Positions 6,291 to 11,306 of a DNA stretch of 13,616 nt are shown here, piece after piece. The notes below the pieces were generated by a model. It was not told the origin of the DNA, searched no databases, and saw nothing but the letters and a program-made list of their open reading frames with translations. The position numbers were made by a program, and so were the translations under genes. Location: positions 1 to 13,616 of the forward strand of contig JAITKS010000380.1 in assembly GCA_031278315.1 (NCBI GenBank), in the 5' to 3' direction. Positions within the stretch are counted from its first letter, which is position 1. Each line of letters starts with the position of its first letter. Source of the stretch: Planctomycetaceae bacterium. GTDB taxonomy: Bacteria; Planctomycetota; Planctomycetia; Pirellulales; Thermoguttaceae.

Positions 6291-7627
6291 TATAACGTTA
6301 CAACAAATGATAAACCGCCGGATAATTGATGATTGCTCTTACCTTTGTTGAATATTTTACTGTCAAATTTATCGTAACGAATTTCAGGTTTGAGAGTCAA
6401 TGATTTTGTTAATGACCAATTCGCACCTAACGATAAATTTGTATGTCCTTCGTCACCGAATAACATTCCGGTTGCAAGTCTTCCGCCTAAATAATTCCTC
6501 GTTCCGATATAATACGTATATTCAGCACGGCATCCAATTGTAAGTTTATTATTATATTTGTACGTTAATTCCTGATTTATTCCATAAGCACCTCTGTTTT
6601 GTTTTGTTCTATTAAAATTAATATCGTTGAGAGTCCACTCGAATGTGTAATTCAATCGTTTACTAATATTAACGCCGACAATTAACGAATGAATGAAATA
6701 ATCATTGTCAACTCCAATTCTAACTCTTTCATCTGATCCGGCGATTGCGGCATATTTAAGATTTATTCTATTGTTCAGCTGATAATTAAATCCGCCTAAG
6801 AATCCGCCGTTGTCTGACGAATCGAAAGTTGCGCCTCGTAATAAAATATCCGTTGTGTCAATTCCGTTTGTCCAACCGCCGAAAATTGTCAATCTTTTGT
6901 TGACAGTCCACGTTGCCAAAATACCGCTTTGCGTTGCTGGATATAAACCTGATGCAGCCGGCAGCGTATAGAAAAATCTGTACGGTGCAACAGGTGAATT
7001 ACTGCCCAAAGGCGAAAGAAATTTACCTGCTTTTAAATTGAAATTTTTATAACCTGCCTCGAAATAAATTTGACCTAACGCCGAATAATAATCGCCGGTT
7101 CCCCAACTTCCGCTGCCTTTATAGCCGTTTTGAGAACGTCCATGACCAGCTGCGAATTCAAGTCCCGCCGATTGTAACAATATCGCATCGGTACCAAATG
7201 CAAAATCAAAATGAGTTCCAAAATCCCATCTGTGCCGAGCGTCGATATTACGTCCGCCGCCGATGATCAATTGATTCACCTGAATAGAACTGTGTCTTGC
7301 GTTAATTAACGACAATGTGTTACCGCTGGTAATATCGTGCAGTCCTGAAGTGTAAGTATCAGTTTGACCGAACTCATTGGCAAACACTCCCATCTGAAAT
7401 ACCGTGTACAATCCCCACGATGACTTTGGCTTACTGCCGCAAACAGCATCACAAGGATCGACTTCTTCAACTTGTACGCAGTCTTCAATACAAACAGGAT
7501 CACAAGGATTATTAAACCTGTCAAAAAGACCCGCCTCAACATTGATATTCACACAAAATAAAATCACAATCGAAATTGCGATTCCAAGACATTTCACGCA
7601 TGTCTTGTTAAAAAAAATGTTCATCAT
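6290..7627 (-). CDS. Outer-membrane beta-barrel protein (BBP2/OmpL-like porin)
   Basis: A 445-residue exported protein. GGAGAG lies seven bases before the ATG at 7627, which sets the start; a TTG further upstream overlaps that site and is unlikely. Residues 1-32 form a signal peptide (hydrophobic core about 14-27, likely cut after VEA). A short Cys-rich head follows (Cys42, 46, 50, 59, 63; motifs CDPVC and CDAVC). From about residue 70 alternating aromatic strands form a barrel. RWDFGTHFDFAFGTDA (about 133-148) and the KAGKFLSPLGSNSPVAPYRFFY stretch resemble the BBP2 porin family frequent in Planctomycetes. The last residues, FVVTL, suit a closing strand although Leu replaces the common terminal Phe. 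The likely role is passive solute passage; the substrate is unknown. It lies on the same strand as the DUF1080 gene but 315 bp apart. Confidence 0.85.
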   Translation of the reverse strand: MMNIFFNKTCVKCLGIAISIVILFCVNINVEAGLFDRFNNPCDPVCIEDCVQVEEVDPCDAVCGSKPKSSWGLYTVFQMGVFANEFGQTDTYTSGLHDITSGNTLSLINARHSSIQVNQLIIGGGRNIDARHRWDFGTHFDFAFGTDAILLQSAGLEFAAGHGRSQNGYKGSGSWGTGDYYSALGQIYFEAGYKNFNLKAGKFLSPLGSNSPVAPYRFFYTLPAASGLYPATQSGILATWTVNKRLTIFGGWTNGIDTTDILLRGATFDSSDNGGFLGGFNYQLNNRINLKYAAIAGSDERVRIGVDNDYFIHSLIVGVNISKRLNYTFEWTLNDINFNRTKQNRGAYGINQELTYKYNNKLTIGCRAEYTYYIGTRNYLGGRLATGMLFGDEGHTNLSLGANWSLTKSLTLKPEIRYDKFDSKIFNKGKSNHQLSGGLSFVVTL

Positions 7628-7657
7628 TTCAATTCTCTCCAATTCTGTTTTTAACTA

Positions 7658-7686
7658 ATTAAATTTTTTTTCAAATGACTCCGCAA
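7658..7686 (-). promoter_or_regulatory. Candidate promoter of the outer-membrane barrel gene
   Basis: On the minus strand TTGCGG (7686-7681) and TTTAAT (7663-7658) are 17 bp apart. The -10 matches at five of six positions, the -35 only at three or four. It would give a leader of about 25 nt carrying the GGAGAG ribosome-binding site. Confidence 0.3.
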
Positions 7687-7688
7687 TT

Positions 7689-7730
7689 TTCGTACAAAAT
7701 TTCACTATGGAAAAACTCTAATTGTACGAA
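7689..7730. promoter_or_regulatory. 9-bp inverted repeat TTCGTACAA/TTGTACGAA, possible operator
   Basis: Perfect arms at 7689-7697 and 7722-7730 have centres 33 bp apart, about three helical turns. They begin three bases upstream of the proposed -35 of the barrel gene. Paired half-sites on one DNA face would suit a dimeric regulator, but no regulator gene is nearby. Confidence 0.35.
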
Positions 7731-7814
7731 CAAATTTTAAGTTGTTCTCACTTGAATATTCGGTTAAAACTATTTTGTTTAACAATTGTAAATCGGTTTT
7801 AAGTTTTTTTGTGC

Positions 7815-7867
7815 CGCCGAAATTCATAGTGTACGATCATAAAATCATAGTGTACGATACGTATATT
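7815..7867. repeat. Composite repeat, copy C, with a 14-bp tandem unit
   Basis: It starts gccgaaattcatag as in copy B. The unit tcatagtgtacgat occurs at 7824-7837 and 7845-7858 (21-bp period), and the second copy runs into ACGATACGTATATT (7854-7867). Two bases later a second tacgtatat follows. Confidence 0.6.
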
Positions 7868-7952
7868 ACGTATATTTTGTGTGAAGAATCAAAATTTCAC
7901 TTTTGAATTTTTGTTAATTGATTTAGCTTGCAAATCAGAATTTTGATTTACA

Positions 7953-7981
7953 TTGACAAACATTAAGTTCTAAAGTGTATT
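7953..7981 (+). promoter_or_regulatory. Sigma-70-like promoter facing the GC-rich patch
   Basis: A perfect TTGACA (7953-7958) is followed after 17 bp by TGTATT (7976-7981), which matches the -10 consensus at four of six positions. The predicted start near 7988 coincides with the beginning of a locally GC-rich stretch. This is the best -35 in the window with correct spacing, and no convincing protein lies immediately downstream. Confidence 0.4.
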
Positions 7982-8477
7982 ATGAGTCAAATCGCGGAAG
8001 CCTACCGGGTTGGCGAGGTACATCGTCACGAAATAAAAAATTATTTAAGAAAAAATTGTTTAACTCTATTATCAAAATATTTGCAAAAGAAACCGAAATA
8101 CAAACAAAACATACAACCGATAAACACACTGAAATTACGAAATATCAGAATCAATCATACAAATTAACAAAAATATATTTATTAGAATAACCCTTTGATA
8201 ATTATTTGTAATATATAATAGTCAACGTCGAAACATAACCTTACTTGACTAAAATCATAAAAGAGCGACAATTTCGGCTTTTCAAGAAATTAAATTTTGA
8301 TTACAAATTTATGATACTTCAATTTTGAACACAAAAATTCAAACACAAAAAAAATTTTACAGATTATTGTCAAGAAATTAATTTATAAGGAATTTCTAAA
8401 AAATCATTTTTTATTTAACACGATGAAATTAAATTTGAAAACCGAATTTCAAAACTAAAACCATAGGAGATTTATTT

Positions 8478-10448
8478 ATGTCGAACTGGCTTACTATAAC
8501 TTGGGAAAGCACTCGGTTACGTCTTTTGGTTGCACGATTGCAAGGCGGAACCGCAACTTTCGAATACGCTGAACAATTTTCGTTACAAAAAAACGAAAAC
8601 GAATTACCTCTCAAAGAACAACTAATTCAATTCGTACAAAAAAATCGGTTAATTAAAGCCGACACGATTGTTTTACTTAACCGCTCCGATGTCGAAGTCA
8701 GACCGATGGTTTTCCCTCCGGTTCCGGTTGATGAGCTTTGCGATCTGGTACGATTTCAAGCGATAAAAGAATTTAATGTTTACGATCAAAATTCGCCTCT
8801 CGATTTTTTTGTAACGAATAAATTTGAGAATATTTCACGCAGCGCACTCTTTCCGGCTGTTTTTAAGTCATCGGGAAACGATAACTCAACAAATCGTAAC
8901 TCTACATCAGGCGGCGAATCTAAACCGAATGTTTCAAATAATACGCCTATTCATTTACTCGCTTCTACAATTCGCCGTGAGTTATTTCAGAAAATAAATA
9001 AATTTTGTGAAGACGCTGGTCTCAACTTGCGCCGTATTTTATTACGTCCGTGTGAGTCGGCATATTTGTTGAAATTTTCCAGCAATTTTAATCCGGTGCG
9101 GACAATCTTACTTCTTGAACTCGATACCGACGAAACTGCACAAACGGTTTTATATCAAGGTGATCCTGTATTTATACGTTCACCGAAAATTAGTCCTCCG
9201 TCAGATGTAACCAATCCGGATTTTATTGCGGTTCTAGCAGCAGAATTGCGCAGAACAATGATCGCAGTCCGTAATGAAATTCAAGGAGTCACAGTTGATG
9301 ACATCATAATTTGCGGCGGTGATTCGCATTTTACTGAATTATCACGATTACTCTCCGAAACTCTCAATATGCCGGTAAAAACTTTTAATCCGTGGGTCGA
9401 TCATAAACTATTGAGTTCAAAATCGAGATTCACAAAAAACGGCACAATGAGAATAACAGATAAACTCAATAACAATTTAACATCTGGTAATGTGCTTAAT
9501 CCTGAACGTTATACCGCACTGATTGGTTCAATTTTACGAGCCGGCAAAAATGTTCAAAGCGATATTGATTTCTGTAATCCGAAACGCCGGCCTGAACGAA
9601 TCGGATACCGTGTTTTTGCAAATATCGCAGTTGTTGCCATTTTTTTATTACTCGCCGGTTGGATCGGTTATGAATTTAACGTGCAATATTCTTTGTCAAA
9701 AGAAACCAAAAAATTGTCAAACCAAAAAACTGAACTTGAACGAACTGCTAAATCAATCGCACCAGCACGCTCGCAATTACAGGCAATAGAAAATTGGTAC
9801 GTCGATAAAATAGATTGGTTTGAACAACTAGGATGGCTCAGCCGAAACGCCCCGGAACCAAGAGATATGATGCTGACAACTTTGACTTTGTCGGCAACAG
9901 GCGGTTCAATGAATTTCACTTCGTTAGTTCGTGATTCGTCAATCGTTTCGCCAATGGAAGAAAAATTTAGATCAAACAATCACGATGTCAAAACAGGAGA
10001 AAAAAGCGAGACACGTACTAATTCTCAATATCGTTATCAAGTTACTTTGTGGGTCTATTTGACAAAATCAGATTGGAATTTAACTCCAATAGAAGACGAA
10101 CCAATAATTGAACCTATCAAAGAAGATAAAAACAAAAAATCAACTCCAACTCCAACTCCAAATACAACTCCAACAAATACATTACCAACACCGCTGACAA
10201 CAGGAATATCTATTCAACCTGTACCAGTTTCATTGACACCGTATTCATCTAATGTACAACCTTCGGCGGCTGCTCTGCCAAACGTGCAACCTAATTTACC
10301 AACAATATCGGAATCAGATCCCGCCGCAAATCCGTCAACAATTTCAAATCAACAATATGACAACATGCCGCCGACAAATATTGAAAATGGAGACGATTAT
10401 AATCCCGATGAAGAATTTCACGACGAAAATATTGATGAAGATGAATAA
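8478..10448 (+). CDS. PilM-like type IV pilus protein with fused membrane/PilN-like region and acidic tail
   Basis: AGGAG eight bases before the ATG at 8478 fixes the start. Residues 1 to about 365 look like the PilM/FtsA actin-fold: an N-terminal strand MSNWLTITWESTRLRLLVARL, a YLLKF segment near 196-200, a LLLELDTDET turn (211-220) that suits a phosphate-binding strand, and the late IIICGGDSHF (276-285) typical of actin-fold adenosine sites. A single membrane helix follows (about 379-398), then a Lys/Glu-rich coiled-coil stretch (about 405-440) and a globular part to about 535, the layout of PilN. The end is a Thr/Pro/Asn-rich linker (555-625) and an acidic tail (638-656). Separate PilM and PilN are the rule in Proteobacteria, so this single chain may replace both. 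No pilus genes flank it. Function in pilus or secretion assembly is inferred. Confidence 0.75.
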   Translation: MSNWLTITWESTRLRLLVARLQGGTATFEYAEQFSLQKNENELPLKEQLIQFVQKNRLIKADTIVLLNRSDVEVRPMVFPPVPVDELCDLVRFQAIKEFNVYDQNSPLDFFVTNKFENISRSALFPAVFKSSGNDNSTNRNSTSGGESKPNVSNNTPIHLLASTIRRELFQKINKFCEDAGLNLRRILLRPCESAYLLKFSSNFNPVRTILLLELDTDETAQTVLYQGDPVFIRSPKISPPSDVTNPDFIAVLAAELRRTMIAVRNEIQGVTVDDIIICGGDSHFTELSRLLSETLNMPVKTFNPWVDHKLLSSKSRFTKNGTMRITDKLNNNLTSGNVLNPERYTALIGSILRAGKNVQSDIDFCNPKRRPERIGYRVFANIAVVAIFLLLAGWIGYEFNVQYSLSKETKKLSNQKTELERTAKSIAPARSQLQAIENWYVDKIDWFEQLGWLSRNAPEPRDMMLTTLTLSATGGSMNFTSLVRDSSIVSPMEEKFRSNNHDVKTGEKSETRTNSQYRYQVTLWVYLTKSDWNLTPIEDEPIIEPIKEDKNKKSTPTPTPNTTPTNTLPTPLTTGISIQPVPVSLTPYSSNVQPSAAALPNVQPNLPTISESDPAANPSTISNQQYDNMPPTNIENGDDYNPDEEFHDENIDEDE

Positions 10449-10506
10449 TATACGGTGATGAATAATATACGTATCATTCTAAAAAATCCGGCGGCATCCG
10501 GCGGCA
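10440..10506. repeat. Short tandem duplications at the 3' end of the PilM-like gene
   Basis: The unit gatgaataatatacg occurs at 10440-10454 and 10457-10471; the first copy contains the stop codon. The second runs into ATACGTATC, the inverted form of the ACGATACGTATA repeat core. Just beyond, tccggcggca is repeated head to tail (10487-10496, 10497-10506). Confidence 0.7.
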
Positions 10507-10559
10507 TAATTTTTATTCTGCTATTTATAAAAAGGGCGGACGAAAAATAAATATTACGT

Positions 10560-10955
10560 TTAATCTTTAAGCGGTTCTCCAGCAAGGTAGGATTGAAAAA
10601 GATAATCGGGATTCTCGAAATACATACTGCTGTTGTAGGCGTCTATTTGGGGTGAAATCCATGAACTATAAACTTCCGTCAGAGCATTCGAATAAGGAAT
10701 ATTTTTGTAACCCGCAACCGCAGCAATTAAACGTTTATAAACTTTGCCAATATCAAAATAAGTCGGCACATGATAACGGCAATCGGCAACATTATCAAAT
10801 ATTCCCGTCGGAATAGAATATTTTTCGACAAAGTCTGAAACAAGTTTATCCATATCTTCACAATGATAAATATCTGCAAGTTCAAGTAAATGTTCAATCG
10901 CCGCAAGTCCGAACCGGTTGACAACTTCTTTCCGTACAATAAAATCTCTGTCCAA
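10560..10955 (-). CDS. Protein of unknown function next to a DUF3990 remnant
   Basis: I do not recognise the family. The 131-residue frame is mainly helical and acidic, with cytoplasmic character: no signal peptide or membrane segment. Blocks that look conserved in style are KYSIPTGIFDNVADCRYHVPTYFDIGKVYKRLI (about 45-77) and a C-terminal YNSSMYFENPDYLFQSYL (about 108-125). The only usable start is TTG at 10955, without a Shine-Dalgarno. The first residues are read from DNA that encodes the DUF3990-like stub in another frame, so the true N-terminus has probably been lost. The gene may therefore be 5'-truncated or silent. By position it may have been a partner of the DUF3990 gene, as such genes often sit in small accessory operons; this is inference. 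Confidence 0.55.
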   Translation of the reverse strand: MDRDFIVRKEVVNRFGLAAIEHLLELADIYHCEDMDKLVSDFVEKYSIPTGIFDNVADCRYHVPTYFDIGKVYKRLIAAVAGYKNIPYSNALTEVYSSWISPQIDAYNSSMYFENPDYLFQSYLAGEPLKD

Positions 10956-11028
10956 AATCTTTGTGAAAAGAAACAGATTTTAATTGCGGCGTTTGAATCT
11001 CACAATAACTCCCATGATAAATGATCAT
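10894..11028 (-). pseudogene. 5' stub of a DUF3990-family gene
   Basis: Reading the minus strand from an ATG at 11028, preceded by AGGA eight bases upstream, gives MIIYHGSYCEIQTPQLKSVS, then a FHKDFGQRFYCT segment (21-32), then unrelated residues and a stop after 44 codons. The HGS near the start and the DFGxxFY motif match the beginning of DUF3990 proteins, normally about 150 residues or more. Nothing downstream in any frame resembles the rest of that family. The stub overlaps the next same-strand frame by 62 bp. The best reading is that an internal deletion joined the start of a DUF3990 gene to the body of a neighbouring gene, out of frame. Confidence 0.6.
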
Positions 11029-11306
11029 TTTATTGTTCCTAATATCAGAATTAGTGGTGTATAGTGGTTAGTGGTCAGTGGTTAGTTCGCATGCGGAGAT
11101 TAGTACCGAATCTAAAATTCGAATCAATAACCACTAATCCGATTGGTTTGAAATTCAGGGCTGGTTTGAAATTCGGGGTTGGTTTGAAATTCGGGGCTGG
11201 TTTGAAATTATTAAAAGGAATTGTGTCTCTACATTGTTGGTGATTGTATGAGTTTTAACATGCCGGAAATATTTCACTAAAAAATTTTCACTGAAATATT
11301 ACATTA
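11029..11306. other. Repeat-filled gap between the methylase and the DUF3990 stub
   Basis: No gene is seen. It contains a tagtggt-type repeat (11051-11086) with an inverted taaccactaa partner (11128-11137), an 18-bp minisatellite (11144-11210), a gagacaca-type palindrome fragment (about 11219-11236) and a dispersed CACTGATATATTAC-type motif (11287-11303) just past the methylase stop. Confidence 0.65.
11144..11210. repeat. 18-bp tandem repeat, 3.7 copies
   Basis: The unit tggtttgaaattcggggc starts at 11144, 11162, 11180 and 11198. The first three copies differ at two positions and the fourth stops after 12 bases. Being intergenic, the multiple-of-three length is not evidence of coding. Confidence 0.85.

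Larger units (their letters stand above)
7628..8477. other. 850-bp gap between divergent barrel and PilM-like genes
   Basis: The gap contains a possible barrel promoter (7658-7686) with an inverted repeat upstream (7689-7730), composite repeat copy C (7815-7867), a promoter-like pair (7953-7981) and a GC-rich patch (about 7985-8030). Two overlapping plus-strand frames (7975-8190 and 7982-8167) cover the patch. Beyond it both decay into Lys/Asn/Ile-rich sequence, so neither is called a gene. From 8191 to 8460 nothing but AT-rich DNA was recognised. Confidence 0.6.

Noticed and set aside
7640..7642. TTG at 7642 as the start of the outer-membrane protein
   Set aside because: That TTG overlaps the GGAGAG ribosome-binding site of the ATG at 7627, which directly begins the signal peptide.
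7975..8190. Two overlapping small plus-strand frames (71 and 61 codons)
   Set aside because: Only the first 15 or so codons are GC-rich and protein-like in either frame; the rest is Lys/Asn/Ile-rich noise. No Shine-Dalgarno precedes either ATG. The GC patch is reported as a finding instead.
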